From CAVQEK01 sp964596645 (GTDB lineage Bacteria > Bacteroidota > Bacteroidia > Cytophagales > Cyclobacteriaceae): 64,000 nucleotides of DNA. Under the pieces are notes generated by a model. The model searched no databases and was not told the DNA's origin. It saw only the letters and a list, made by a program, of their open reading frames with translations. This document shows, one piece after another, positions 47,431 through 57,592 of the stretch. The translations under genes and the position numbers were made by a program. How positions within the stretch are numbered: the first letter of the stretch is position 1; the number at the start of each line of letters is the position of its first letter. Location: positions 107,626 to 171,625 of the forward strand of contig CAZQVB010000004.1 in assembly GCA_964596645.1 (NCBI GenBank). Reading direction: 5' to 3'.

Positions 47431-48819
47431 GTGGAAAATAGAATACTTGATTTTTTATATCTGCTCTGCATCATCCTCTTCATCATTGGTCTGAAGCGGC
47501 TCAGCCATCCTGAAACGGCTAAGAAAGGCAACCTGATCGCGGGGGCGGGCATGGTGCTGGCCATCATCATCACTATGTTTTACCCCATGCCCGGCACCCA
47601 CGGCAACTACGGCTGGATATTGGGCGGTTTGGCTCTCGGAGGCATCATAGGCTGGGTGGCTGCCAAAAAAGTACAAATGACAGCGATGCCGGAAATGGTA
47701 TCACTCTTCAATGGGCTTGGTGGAGCGTGTTCGGTCATCATCGCCACTATTGAATTTTACAATCTGCCGGCGGAGGGCTCTTTGATGAACGCCAATGTAT
47801 TTAATATCATTTTTGCCCTTTTTATTGGCAGCATTGCCTTTACCGGAAGCCTGGTGGCCTATGGCAAGCTCAACGGATTTCTTCGCGACTCTCTCGTGCT
47901 GCCTGCCCCACAAATCATCAATACTGCGCTGCTGATCGGCGCCATCGTGCTTAGTGTAGTGCTGATGACCCAACCCACCCTTAACTATACTCTGGTGATC
48001 GCACTATTGCTGCTTTCGTTGGTGTATGGGGTCACGTTCGTCACGCCCATTGGAGGTGGCGATATGCCTGTAGTTATTTCCCTGCTCAACTCCTTTACCG
48101 GTATAGCCGCGGCTGGCGCCGGACTCATATACGGCAATCAGGTGATGATAGTGGGTGGCATCATAGTGGGTGCCTCTGGCACCATACTCACCGTACTCAT
48201 GTGCAAAGCAATGAACCGGTCACTTTTCAATGTGATCATCGGGGGATTTGGTACTTCCGGTAAATCTGCCGGTACAGACCGCGAACAGGTGGTGCGCGAA
48301 GCCGGCCTCAGCGACACATCCATTCAGCTCAAGTATTCTGCTAAGGTGATCATAGTGCCTGGCTATGGGCTGGCGGTGGCACAGGCCCAGCATGCCTGCC
48401 ACGAGTTGGAGAAGAGCCTGGAAAAAGAAGGGGTAGACGTGAAATATGCCATACACCCGGTGGCAGGCCGAATGCCCGGACACATGAACGTATTGCTGGC
48501 CGAAGCTGATGTGCCCTATCCAAAATTGCTGGAACTGGAAGAGGCCAACCGGGAGTTTCCGACCACCGATATTGTATTGGTGATCGGTGCCAACGACGTG
48601 GTGAATCCTGCTGCCAAAGAAGACCCCGCAAGCCCCATTTATGGTATGCCTATACTGGATGTAGAACTAGCCAAGACGGTGATCGTGCTCAAGCGCAGTA
48701 TGAGGACAGGATATGCCGGCATAGAAAATCCGCTATTTTTTGGGGAGAGAACAAAGATGTTGTTTGGCGATGCCAAAGAATCCATCAATAAGCTGAAAGA
48801 AGAAGTGGCCAACGCATAA
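47431..48819 (+). CDS. pntB: NAD(P) transhydrogenase subunit beta
   Basis: 462 residues: about eight membrane helices forming the proton path, then the NADP-binding domain III. GYGLAVAQAQHACHELEK (about 314-331), the following HPVAGRMPGHMNVLLAEA and GANDVVNPAA are the NADP-binding loops. The start is GTG at 47431. Completes the pntAA-pntAB-pntB operon; dgkA follows after 8 bases and may be read through. Confidence 0.96.
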   Translation: MENRILDFLYLLCIILFIIGLKRLSHPETAKKGNLIAGAGMVLAIIITMFYPMPGTHGNYGWILGGLALGGIIGWVAAKKVQMTAMPEMVSLFNGLGGACSVIIATIEFYNLPAEGSLMNANVFNIIFALFIGSIAFTGSLVAYGKLNGFLRDSLVLPAPQIINTALLIGAIVLSVVLMTQPTLNYTLVIALLLLSLVYGVTFVTPIGGGDMPVVISLLNSFTGIAAAGAGLIYGNQVMIVGGIIVGASGTILTVLMCKAMNRSLFNVIIGGFGTSGKSAGTDREQVVREAGLSDTSIQLKYSAKVIIVPGYGLAVAQAQHACHELEKSLEKEGVDVKYAIHPVAGRMPGHMNVLLAEADVPYPKLLELEEANREFPTTDIVLVIGANDVVNPAAKEDPASPIYGMPILDVELAKTVIVLKRSMRTGYAGIENPLFFGERTKMLFGDAKESINKLKEEVANA

Positions 48820-48827
48820 AATAGCCT

Positions 48828-49199
48828 GTGAAAAGTGCATCCTTTTGGCTTAGGCGCTCCAGTTTTAAATATGCCTTCGCTGGTATCCGTAGCTTTTTCA
48901 GCAAAGAGCGGCACGCCAAAATTCACGCACTGGCTGCCCTGATGGCGGTGGTTTGCGGTTGGCTGTTCGGCATATCGATGGTAGAGTGGTTGATATTGAT
49001 TCTCGTCATTGCGCTGGTTATGGGCTTGGAAATGGCCAACACGGCAATAGAGCTGCTGGCCGATGCAGTAGCGCCCGGGTATAATTCCAAAGTAAAATCG
49101 GTAAAAGACATGGCGGCGGGTGCCGTACTCGTAGCAGCATGCAGTGCATTCATTATTGGGTCAATAATATTTATACCCAAAATTGTCGCGTTGTTCTAG
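48828..49199 (+). CDS. dgkA: diacylglycerol kinase (DgkA family)
   Basis: 123-residue integral membrane kinase with three helices, which phosphorylates diacylglycerol or undecaprenol. FKYAFAGIRSFFSKERHAKIH at the start and GLEMANTAIELLADAV (about 65-80) with its catalytic Glu and Asn are diagnostic. In species without a Gram-negative membrane-derived-oligosaccharide cycle the family mostly acts on undecaprenol, so the substrate is open. Start GTG. It converges on thiL with 10 bases between stops. Confidence 0.9.
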   Translation: MKSASFWLRRSSFKYAFAGIRSFFSKERHAKIHALAALMAVVCGWLFGISMVEWLILILVIALVMGLEMANTAIELLADAVAPGYNSKVKSVKDMAAGAVLVAACSAFIIGSIIFIPKIVALF

Positions 49200-49209
49200 C
49201 AGCCGGCCA

Positions 49210-50238
49210 CTAAAAATGGTTCCAGCCCTGCGCCTGTACGGGCACCACCTGTTCAGATTTCGTAACGAGATTGACCCCTTTGGACAAGTCTTGTGCATAA
49301 CCGATAAAGTGGATGTCCGGGTGCTTCTTCAGTTTCTCATGATCTTCCTGCCGTATGGTAAAAAGCAATTCATAGTCCTCCCCCCCATTCATCACACAGG
49401 TCACCGGGCCTACGTTAAATTCCACTGCTGTGTCATACGTCTGCTTATCAATGGGCAGCTTATCTTCATACACATTGAAGCCCACCTTCGAGTTTTTCGA
49501 CAAGTGCAGTAGCTCAGAGGCCAATCCGTCCGATACATCCATCATCGATGTAGGCACTATGTCGAGTTCTACCAATTCATGCACGATATCGGTTCGCGCC
49601 TTCGGCTTTAGTTGCTTTTGCACGATGTACTGATATTTCTCGAGGTCGGGCTGAGTGTTGGGGTCTGCCAAAAAAGCCTCCTTTTCACGCTCCAGCACCT
49701 GCAGGCCGATATATGCTGCTCCGAGGTCGCCCGTAACACATACAATATGCCCCGGGGCTGCACCCGAGCGTCGCACGGCTTTATTCCTGGGGGCGGTGCC
49801 CAGCACACTCACCGAAATCACCAAACCAGACCGCGACGATGTAGTATCGCCACCGACCAGGTCGACCTTGAAATCCTCACATGCTGCTCGTATGCCTTCA
49901 TATAATGCCTCTACAGCTTCTACAGAAAAACGGTTGGAAAGGGCAACACTCACGGTGATCTGTTGCGGTATGCCGTTCATGGCGGCTATGTCCGACACGT
50001 TCACCGATACGGCCTTGTATCCCAGGTGGGTCAACGGCATAAACGACAAGTCAAAATGCACACCCTCCACCAGCATATCGGTGGATACAAGCAACACCTT
50101 TTCTCCCTGATCAATGATGGCCGCATCATCTCCCACGCCAAGCAATGTTTCCTTATGGTGATGGGTAATGTTGCCGGTAATGCGGTCGATGAGTCCAAAC
50201 TCACCCAATGCGCTTATTTCTGTTCGTTTTGTCTCCAT
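49210..50238 (-). CDS. thiL: thiamine-phosphate kinase
   Basis: 342 residues of ThiL, which makes thiamine diphosphate from thiamine phosphate and ATP. Typical blocks in order are GEFGLIDRI, GVGDDAAI, STDMLVEGVHFD, SVNVSDIAAMNG, GGDTTSS, MDVSDGLASEL and MNGGEDYELLFT, including the Asp residues that bind Mg-ATP. No other thiamine genes are nearby. Confidence 0.96.
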   Translation of the reverse strand: METKRTEISALGEFGLIDRITGNITHHHKETLLGVGDDAAIIDQGEKVLLVSTDMLVEGVHFDLSFMPLTHLGYKAVSVNVSDIAAMNGIPQQITVSVALSNRFSVEAVEALYEGIRAACEDFKVDLVGGDTTSSRSGLVISVSVLGTAPRNKAVRRSGAAPGHIVCVTGDLGAAYIGLQVLEREKEAFLADPNTQPDLEKYQYIVQKQLKPKARTDIVHELVELDIVPTSMMDVSDGLASELLHLSKNSKVGFNVYEDKLPIDKQTYDTAVEFNVGPVTCVMNGGEDYELLFTIRQEDHEKLKKHPDIHFIGYAQDLSKGVNLVTKSEQVVPVQAQGWNHF

Positions 50239-50428
50239 ATTTTTCTACATAGGCCGATACAAAGCTATTGGATGCAGGTTACACATACACGGCATTGTCA
50301 GGAAAATGACAAACTGCATTCAGCGTACACATAACAATACCCGGACATTTGCCGTTTTTTGGAATGCGCGGTTTGAAATAAGTCCGCGCATTGGATAACT
50401 TGCGGTTTAAATAATTTTCATTGAAGCC

Positions 50429-50755
50429 ATGATTAACATTACAGATAAGGCAAAACAAAAAATCTCGCATCTGCGCACTGAAGCAGGCCACTCCGCCCAT
50501 CATAATGTGCGCGTGTCGGTAAAAGGTGGCGGATGCTCCGGCCTCATGTACGACCTTGACTTCGACGACAGCATAAAGGAAGATGACAAGGTGTTTGAAG
50601 ATAAGGGAGTGAAAATACTGGTCGATAAAAAAAGCCTGCTATACCTGCTGGGCACTACACTGGAATACAGCGACGGGCTGAATGGCAAAGGCTTTCAATT
50701 TATAAACCCCAATGCCTCGCGTACCTGCGGCTGTGGCGAAAGTTTTTCGATATAA
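50429..50755 (+). CDS. A-type iron-sulfur carrier (IscA/ErpA/SufA family)
   Basis: 108 residues, complete HesB/IscA fold. The three cluster ligands are all visible: Cys36 in VKGGGCSGLMYDL and Cys100/Cys102 in TCGCGES. Such proteins pass Fe-S clusters to target enzymes in the cytoplasm. Which of IscA, ErpA or SufA it equals cannot be decided here. Single gene with a strong terminator behind it. Confidence 0.93.
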   Translation: MINITDKAKQKISHLRTEAGHSAHHNVRVSVKGGGCSGLMYDLDFDDSIKEDDKVFEDKGVKILVDKKSLLYLLGTTLEYSDGLNGKGFQFINPNASRTCGCGESFSI

Positions 50756-50781
50756 GCCTGAAATAGAAAATAAAAGATTCA

Positions 50782-50825
50782 GCACAAAAAAGGCCTTTCG
50801 TTGAAGCGGAAGGCCTTTTTTGTGC
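50782..50825. terminator. strong bidirectional terminator
   Basis: A perfect 16-bp inverted repeat, GCACAAAAAAGGCCTT (50782-50797) with its complement at 50810-50825, around a 12-base loop. A or T runs inside the arms give a T tract in both directions, between convergent stops at 50755 and 50846. Confidence 0.9.
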
Positions 50826-50845
50826 CTGATGGTGTGGTGTGCGCG

Positions 50846-52257
50846 TCAGCGCGTCATTGCATAACCTTTGGTGGTTACGTAGTATTTGGCAATCATGTTG
50901 GGCACTTCCCAGGCTGGTAATCCACCCGTTTTTAAGTACTGCATAAATTTCTCAGCCACTTGCGCAAAATGCGCCTCATGACCATTTTTATAACTCTCCG
51001 GCACCATCACCTCAAACACCTGGTCGGTGGCCTGCTCTACTGATATTTCCGGATACTTATCCTGCAGGTTCTGCACGGCACGCTGCACGGCTGAGGCAAA
51101 TTCATCAGTCGAAGCATTTCCCACTTTTTCAATATAAAGCGTGGGCTTATAATTTTGATCGGCCCCTTGCCGGATCACCAGATTGGCCTTCGAGCCGCGC
51201 ATGATGGAGTAGTGCGTATCACCAGCGCCCTCCGGAGCTTCGTAGTCCCACACCACAGATACCTTGGCATGAACACCCTTAATGGTGTAATTGATCTCGC
51301 CATTGGCATATACGTTGAGCAGAGAATCATCTTGTATATCATTCTGCAGATAATCCGGGTACTCGGGCAGTGCTGTTACCCGCTCAAATTGCGAAGGTGT
51401 GAGCACCGTCATGGCGCGAGTGGCATCATACACATCAATGTCTTCTTCATCAAGGACGTGTCTTCATAGTTGATCACCTCGCCGGGAAAGCACTCCCACT
51501 GAACGAGGTCTACCAGGTGTGTAGCCACATCTACTACGCCCTCACCCTGTTGTCCCACATCAAAAAACCAGCCCGGGCGCTTGATGGGCTTTCCGGATAC
51601 ATATTTAAAAAAATGGTGTACGCTCTCTTTGGTAATGGCCGGGTCTTCCGGAGAGCCCTTCTGTAGCTCGCCAAATACCTCCGCGATTTGAGAAAACTCC
51701 TTTTGCAACATGGTCGTGATTTCATATCGCTCGGTCATAATGTCGTACAACAATACGTTGTGACGCTCTGCTACGGCAAAAGCTTCTTTTAGCAATTGAA
51801 AATCTTCGGGCGTAATGGCCATGGGCTTATCGGCCAACACATGCAGTCCTGCCTCCACCGACTTCATGATGTATTCGGTCTTTTTGGCGTTGTTGCCGGA
51901 GATCACCACTACATTGCCAGGCTTTTCTCTCAGCATTTTTTCCAGATAGTCTTCGCCGGTGTATACATCCAGGTTCCACGCTGTAGGATCTGTTTCGCGG
52001 GTGTTGAATGATTCAATGCGCCCTATATGATCTTGCACATCTGGTCCGTCCGGTGCATAAATGTGTACGTTGGCACTTACGTCGTCATACATATTCTTTT
52101 GTACCAGGGCGGCATGAAAATGCCCCGGATCCAGCGTGATGAGCTCCACCTGGGCCTTGTCTTCATCGGCGTCGGCTTCGTCCTGTGCTCTTTTTGGTCC
52201 ACACATGGTGGCGAGTATGGATAGAAAAATGATGGTTGGTAGTTTTAAATATTTCAT
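50846..52257 (-). pseudogene. Gfo/Idh/MocA-type oxidoreductase lipoprotein, frameshifted
   Basis: Two frames belong to one gene of about 470 codons. The N-terminal frame (52257-51409) has a lipobox (ILATMC) and LDPGHFHAALVQKNMY, the start of a Bacteroidota Gfo/Idh/MocA group with its own C-terminal domain; VLADKPMAI carries the conserved Lys-Pro. The frame runs out as MKKTLMCMMPLAP. The correct continuation in the next frame reads DEEDIDVYDATRAMTVL and goes on to 50846. One base is missing at about 51452 (between TCC TT and GAT). Either this is a recent pseudogene or an error in the draft assembly. Everything on both sides is intact, which favours a very recent mutation or an error. Confidence 0.8.
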
Positions 52258-52352
52258 GATTGGAGTATTTGTTGATGTTTTAAAATTAATACCGGCGGCA
52301 TTGAAATGAAAAAATTGATGCCATTACCTGAACAATTCCTGTCGCAAAATGG

Positions 52353-53417
52353 CTACGCCAGCAGCTTTATTCTGGTGAAAATGTAGTCGAGGTATTCGCG
52401 GTTCAGTACCATTCTGTAGGCATTGGTGCCGCTGAGCAGCATCGGGTCATAACCCCGGCGGTCGAGGTACTTCTGGCTGGTATCGGTGCTGAACCAGTGA
52501 ATTAAAGCAATTTCTTCGTGTGTGATTTCCAGACAGGTCATACCCCTTTTGCCAATGGCACAGCCGCTGTTGAACAGGCAGGGAATATGAAATATTGAAT
52601 TGTACAGGTAGTCGCCCTGTAGGGTGTGGTTGTTTTTTGTATAAATTTTTTTCAGTTCCTTTTTGTGCGCCTTTATATTTTTCTTCACCTGTTTGAACTT
52701 CTCTTTGTCATGCTCGCGTGCCACCTGCCGGCACAGTTGTTCTATTCGAAATTTAAGCCTTTCTGCCTTGCTCAGCGATTCAAAAAGCGGACGGTGCGTA
52801 TGGCCGATGATGGATACGCGCTTGCGATAGCTGGAGTAGTGGTACACTCTTTTCTCCAACTTATATTGCTTGCGGCTGTTGTGGGCTACTGAGTAGTTCT
52901 TTATGCGCAACGGATTGGCCAGGTACTTCAGCGCATAGCCCACCCAGCGATTGATCCTGTGATAGCCATATGAAGCCTGATGCCCATGAAACAAGAAAAT
53001 GTTGCCATACGGCAAGTGCAAATTAAGCGCTTCATATAGCTTGAAATCAGACTGGGGAGGATCTGGCAATACGAAGTCCAGATCGTGATTGCCGATGAGT
53101 TTGTACAGCCTGCCCTGTCGATCGAAAAGGTGAAATACGTCGTAAATGGCTTTCCATCTGTGCTTGATCCGCGCCAGGCTAAATCGCTGCAGCTCTTCGA
53201 TGTCACCGTTGAGTATCAACTTAAATTGCTGCGGAAGATAGTATTTCTGCAAGGCTGTGGTAAAGAGATCGGAGTTGCGTCGAAAATCGTCTTTGGAGCT
53301 TCCATCGCCCAGGTGTAGGTCGCTGAAGACAACATATTTTTCACCTTTTTGCACATGCACATCATGGGCAGTGCTGTACAATTCGTCTAGGTTTTTATAG
53401 ATGTGTTTCAGCTTCAC
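52353..53417 (-). CDS. calcineurin-like metallophosphoesterase
   Basis: 354 residues. The five metallophosphoesterase motifs are visible: FSDLHLGDG, LNGDIEEL, IGNHDLDF, FHGHQAS and IGHTHRPLF. Two metal ions bind these Asp, Asn and His residues. A Lys-rich helix (about 215-265) interrupts the end of the domain. The start is GTG at 53417. The substrate is unknown. Confidence 0.85.
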   Translation of the reverse strand: MKLKHIYKNLDELYSTAHDVHVQKGEKYVVFSDLHLGDGSSKDDFRRNSDLFTTALQKYYLPQQFKLILNGDIEELQRFSLARIKHRWKAIYDVFHLFDRQGRLYKLIGNHDLDFVLPDPPQSDFKLYEALNLHLPYGNIFLFHGHQASYGYHRINRWVGYALKYLANPLRIKNYSVAHNSRKQYKLEKRVYHYSSYRKRVSIIGHTHRPLFESLSKAERLKFRIEQLCRQVAREHDKEKFKQVKKNIKAHKKELKKIYTKNNHTLQGDYLYNSIFHIPCLFNSGCAIGKRGMTCLEITHEEIALIHWFSTDTSQKYLDRRGYDPMLLSGTNAYRMVLNREYLDYIFTRIKLLA

Positions 53418-53580
53418 AGGCAGGCCACTTTACCCGCTAATATGGCCAAAATAGGCCAGAGCACACAAACCAAACGTTCATTGTTCATGATTTGATAATA
53501 TACTCATTGGCCAACAAGGATGAAGAAGTGATCGCGCTATGGAAAAGCGTCAAATGAGCTATGAAAGCACCCTGTTCTGG

Positions 53581-54396
53581 CTATACGTACCGATTGAGGT
53601 ATATGCGCATTTCTTGTTGTAGTTTCTGACTTTCCTGCCGTGCCGCCCGTGCAAAATCCTTGTCGCTGCCGGCATAGATGATGCTGCGCGAAGCATTGAC
53701 CAATAAGCCACAACGGCTGTTCATACCGTATCGCGACACCTCCTCAAGGCTGCCGCCCTGTGCCCCTACCCCCGGCACGAGCAAAAAATGATCAGGCACT
53801 GATTTCCTGATCTCGGTCAGCAGTTCTGCCTTGGTGGCACCCACTACATACATCAGCTGCTCATGGCTGCCCCAGCCCTGGCTCACTTCCAACACCCTGC
53901 TGTAGAGTGCTTTGCCATCGCTATTGGTCTGCGTCTGAAAGTCGGCACTGCCCTGATTGGACGTGAGGGCAAGAAGGACGACCCATTTTTCAGGAAAACT
54001 GAGAAAAGGCTTCACGGAGTCGGAACCCATATACGGCGCCACGGTAACGGCATCAAAACTTAGTTGCTCAAAAAATGCCCTGGCATACAACTCCGAGGTG
54101 TTGCCTATATCGCCGCGTTTGGCATCGGCTATGGTAAATATTCCTTCAGGCACCACCTCCATGGTCTTCTGCAGCGATTCCCATCCCGCAGCACCCATCG
54201 ACTCATAGAAGGCAAGATTGGGCTTATAGGCTATGGCCAGGTCTGCCGTGGCCTCTATGATCTGCCGGTTAAATTCAAACACCGGGTCTTTGGTCTTTAG
54301 CAGATGGTGCGGGATTTTGCGTATGTCAGTATCCAGGCCAACGCAGAGATATGAGGATTTTTCCCGGATTTTACTAAATAATTCGTCTCCGGTCAT
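53581..54396 (-). CDS. pyrF: orotidine-5'-phosphate decarboxylase (type 2)
   Basis: 271 residues. PyrF makes UMP in pyrimidine synthesis. CVGLDTDIRKIP, YKPNLAFYES and the catalytic DAKRGDIGNT (about 92-101) show the longer type 2 form; VTVAPYMGSDSV and PGVGAQGG follow as expected. Its start lies 1 base after the LolA-like stop. pyrD is three genes upstream in the same leftward run. Confidence 0.95.
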   Translation of the reverse strand: MTGDELFSKIREKSSYLCVGLDTDIRKIPHHLLKTKDPVFEFNRQIIEATADLAIAYKPNLAFYESMGAAGWESLQKTMEVVPEGIFTIADAKRGDIGNTSELYARAFFEQLSFDAVTVAPYMGSDSVKPFLSFPEKWVVLLALTSNQGSADFQTQTNSDGKALYSRVLEVSQGWGSHEQLMYVVGATKAELLTEIRKSVPDHFLLVPGVGAQGGSLEEVSRYGMNSRCGLLVNASRSIIYAGSDKDFARAARQESQKLQQEMRIYLNRYV

Positions 54397-54397
54397 G

Positions 54398-55045
54398 CTA
54401 TCGCAGATCTACCACTTCTACACCGGGATACTTAGCGGTGCTGAATTCAAAATTGGCCGCCGTGGCATTGACCGATGGATTGAAGCCTTTGATGCGATAG
54501 GTATAAACATTGCCGGCACGATCGTACATTTTCCAATGGTCGATCAAGTCGGAGGTCTTATCGATGTTGAGCACCACTTTGTAAAACATCTTATCGCGAT
54601 CGTTGGGGTCTTCCGGCTGTAGCTCTATCACGTTATATACTTTGCTGCCGGAGCGCTCCTCTTCTATAAAGCGGTATCGATATCCATTCTTGTAGGCATT
54701 GTAAATATTGTTTGGCGACATGTCCCCTTCATTGGGCGTATAGTAGTCGATGTTCACCTCGTTGGCATCGCGGAAATACGTCCAGAGGGTTTCACCATTG
54801 TTATATATCTCCTGGTCCGACAGCTTCAGATGGTATTTTTCTCCTTTCACCAATATGTCGCCATTGAAAGTTTCTTCTACGCCTTCTACTTTATTTTCCA
54901 GAGTATAGCTGAAGTTGGCTTTGTAAGCGGGTATTTCCTGATATTTATCGCTCATCTCATCCAATATTTTCTTTGCATAATCATCCTGCTGCACTCCCAT
55001 CGTCAACAGACCTATGAGCAATACCAATACATTCGTCATCGTCAT
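54398..55045 (-). CDS. LolA-family outer membrane lipoprotein carrier-like protein
   Basis: 215 residues with a signal peptide (about 1-18) and a LolA/LolB-like half-barrel: YKANFSYTLENKVEGVEE, GDILVKGEKYHL, ETLWTYFRDANEVNI. LolA carries lipoproteins across the periplasm. It lies 15 bases after ftsK, a gene order known from other Bacteroidota, which supports the assignment. Bacteroidota have several LolA-like paralogs, so this need not be the main carrier. Confidence 0.85.
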   Translation of the reverse strand: MTMTNVLVLLIGLLTMGVQQDDYAKKILDEMSDKYQEIPAYKANFSYTLENKVEGVEETFNGDILVKGEKYHLKLSDQEIYNNGETLWTYFRDANEVNIDYYTPNEGDMSPNNIYNAYKNGYRYRFIEEERSGSKVYNVIELQPEDPNDRDKMFYKVVLNIDKTSDLIDHWKMYDRAGNVYTYRIKGFNPSVNATAANFEFSTAKYPGVEVVDLR

Positions 55046-55060
55046 CTATTCTAAATTGGT

Positions 55061-57493
55061 TTAAAATTTTTGTTCGATCTCATTCAAAATCTGTTCCAAA
55101 CTATATTCATCCTGCACGAGCACTTCACGGGCCTTACTTCCTTCAAAAGGGCCAACTATTCCGGCTGCTTCCAGCTGATCGATGAGCCGGCCCGCCCTGT
55201 TGTAACCCAGCTTCAACTTGCGTTGAATAAGCGACGTACTGCCCTGCTGATGACGCACAATAAGCCTTGCCGCCTCATCGAACATGGCATCGCGATCGGC
55301 CAGGTCTACCGCGCCGGGCTCATCCTGACTATCGTCGGAATACTCCGGCAGTAAATAGGCCGATTCATAGCCCCGTTGATCGCCTATATACTCGCAAAGT
55401 TTTTCTACCTCGGCGGTATCGATAAACGGCCCCTGCAAACGCGCCAGCTCCGAGCCGTGGGAATAGAGCATATCGCCCATGCCGACCAGTTGCTCGGCAC
55501 CACCGGCGTCGAGTATGGTGCGGCTGTCGATCTTCGAGGTCACCCGGTAGGAAAGCCGGGCGGGGAAGTTAGCCTTTATTATTCCGGTAATCACATTGAC
55601 CGAAGGCCGCTGTGTGGCAAGCACCAGGTGTATGCCCGTAGCACGCGATACAGCCGCCAGTCGCGATGTTGGCGTTTCTATCTCTTTGCCCGCCGTCACC
55701 ATCAGGTCGGCCAGCTCATCGATGATGAGCACGATGTATGGCAGATAGCGGTGCCCCTTTTCCGGGTTTAGCTGTCGCTTCACAAATTTAGTGTTGTACT
55801 CCTTCAGGTTGCGGCAGCCGGCTTTTTTCAGCAGCAGCAGGCGGTTGTCCATCTCTATGCACAGGGAGTTGAGCGTATGAATCACCTTTTTGTTGTCGGT
55901 AATGATGGCCTCTTCGCTGTCGGGCAGCATGGCCAGGTAGTGGCGCTCCAACTTATTATAAAGCGTCAGCTCTACCTTCTTGGGGTCTACCAGCACAAAC
56001 TTGAGCTGTGAGGGGTGGCGCTTATAGAGCAGTGAGGCTATGAGCAGGTTTATGCCCACCGATTTGCCCTGACCGGTAGCGCCAGCCATGAGCAAGTGAG
56101 GCATTTTGGCCAGATCGGCAATGTATACTTCATTGGAAATGGTCTTGCCCAATATCACCGGAAGCTCGTGGGTGTTTTTCTGAAACTTGAGGGTAGCCAG
56201 CACAGAGCGCACCGACACCATCTCCCTGTTTTTATTGGGCACTTCTATACCAATGGTGCCCTTGCCCGGTATGGGCGCAATAATGCGTATGCCCAACGCT
56301 GCCAGACTGAGCGCGATATCATCTTCCAAATTCTTGATGCGGCTGATCTTGACACCGGCATCGGGCACAATTTCATACAGGGTGACCGTGGGGCCTATCG
56401 TAGCTTTTATGCTGCTGATGCCGATCTTAAAGTTGATGAGTGTCTCTACAATTTTATCCTTATTCTGCTCCAGCTCTTCCTTTGTCACTTGCACATTGCC
56501 TTCATCGTATTCGTTCAGCAGATCGAGTGTAGGAAATTTGTAGTCGCGCAGATCAAGTGTGGGGTCGTAGTTTTCAAGTTTGTCTACGTTCCTTTCCACA
56601 TTGGCAAACTGATCTACGGCAAATGGCGGCTCTTCTTCCAGGCTGGCTTCATCGTCAGTCTGTGGTGCTGAGGGCGCCTCTATGTCGAGCTCAAGCGGCT
56701 CATCTTTGGGCTTGGTGTTCTTTTTCTGAGTGTCAGCCACTACCCAGTCGCGTGCCAGCGTATCGTCGGCTTCTGCCGGCTCCTCTGCTTCTGCTTCTTC
56801 ATTCGCTGGCTGCGGTGTGTCCGCCAGGCCCTGTGCTTTAGCAGCATTGGGCTTTGCTGTTTGAGCCTGATCGCCCGATGGGGGAAACATCTGCGTGATG
56901 TTGAAGAAAAAAATGAGAAACACGAGGAGGGAAAAGATCAGAAACAGAAACGTGCCCCAGCCCATGAGTCCGTTCAGCAAAGTGGCTATTTCGTAGCCTA
57001 TGCCGCCAGCCAGTAGACTGAACGATGAATAGCCCGATTCTTCCAATGTGATATAGCCAAATACCGTGCTGATCCACAGCAAAAAGAACAATACAAACAC
57101 CAACGAGCGACGCAGCGATATCAACTCCTTTCTGAAGATGATGTAGTAGCCCAGAATAAACAGCAGCGGGGGTATCAGCAAGGCGGCGATGCCAAACCAA
57201 CGGTATATAAAGTAATGAGCCGATACGGCACCCAGCAAGCCAAACCAATTGGTGGTGTCGGCACCCGACTGTTTTACACCGGTTTCCAACAGCGCTTCCA
57301 CCACACTTTGGTCGGCAGCCCCGGTAAATAGATACGACAAAAAGGAAGTGAGTAGAAAGAAGCAGGCCACCAGCAAAAACAAGCCGATGGACAAATGAAA
57401 TCGCCTGTCTTTCAAGAATTTAAAACTCAGTGAAAGACGTCTTCCCTTACGCGATTTTTTATTAGAATTGGTTTTATAGGTATTTTTTGCCAT
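55061..57493 (-). CDS. ftsK: DNA translocase FtsK
   Basis: About 810 residues. Four N-terminal membrane helices (about 20-190), an acidic Glu/Ala-rich linker (about 210-290), and a RecA-like motor with Walker A GATGQGKSVG and Walker B VLIIDELADL, then a winged-helix gamma domain (AARLIVRHQQGSTSLIQRKL) that reads KOPS-like sites. It pumps DNA during division and chromosome-dimer resolution at the septum. I use the ATG at 57493 (MAKNTYK); another ATG six codons upstream is in frame. Confidence 0.96.
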   Translation of the reverse strand: MAKNTYKTNSNKKSRKGRRLSLSFKFLKDRRFHLSIGLFLLVACFFLLTSFLSYLFTGAADQSVVEALLETGVKQSGADTTNWFGLLGAVSAHYFIYRWFGIAALLIPPLLFILGYYIIFRKELISLRRSLVFVLFFLLWISTVFGYITLEESGYSSFSLLAGGIGYEIATLLNGLMGWGTFLFLIFSLLVFLIFFFNITQMFPPSGDQAQTAKPNAAKAQGLADTPQPANEEAEAEEPAEADDTLARDWVVADTQKKNTKPKDEPLELDIEAPSAPQTDDEASLEEEPPFAVDQFANVERNVDKLENYDPTLDLRDYKFPTLDLLNEYDEGNVQVTKEELEQNKDKIVETLINFKIGISSIKATIGPTVTLYEIVPDAGVKISRIKNLEDDIALSLAALGIRIIAPIPGKGTIGIEVPNKNREMVSVRSVLATLKFQKNTHELPVILGKTISNEVYIADLAKMPHLLMAGATGQGKSVGINLLIASLLYKRHPSQLKFVLVDPKKVELTLYNKLERHYLAMLPDSEEAIITDNKKVIHTLNSLCIEMDNRLLLLKKAGCRNLKEYNTKFVKRQLNPEKGHRYLPYIVLIIDELADLMVTAGKEIETPTSRLAAVSRATGIHLVLATQRPSVNVITGIIKANFPARLSYRVTSKIDSRTILDAGGAEQLVGMGDMLYSHGSELARLQGPFIDTAEVEKLCEYIGDQRGYESAYLLPEYSDDSQDEPGAVDLADRDAMFDEAARLIVRHQQGSTSLIQRKLKLGYNRAGRLIDQLEAAGIVGPFEGSKAREVLVQDEYSLEQILNEIEQKF

Positions 57494-57592
57494 TGCACAG
57501 TCAGCGGGCAAAGCTAATCAAATGCCTATATATTGAGAAATTAAATGCTTGCCCCATCATACGCTCCGGGCAGTAAAATAAGCGCCAGACAG

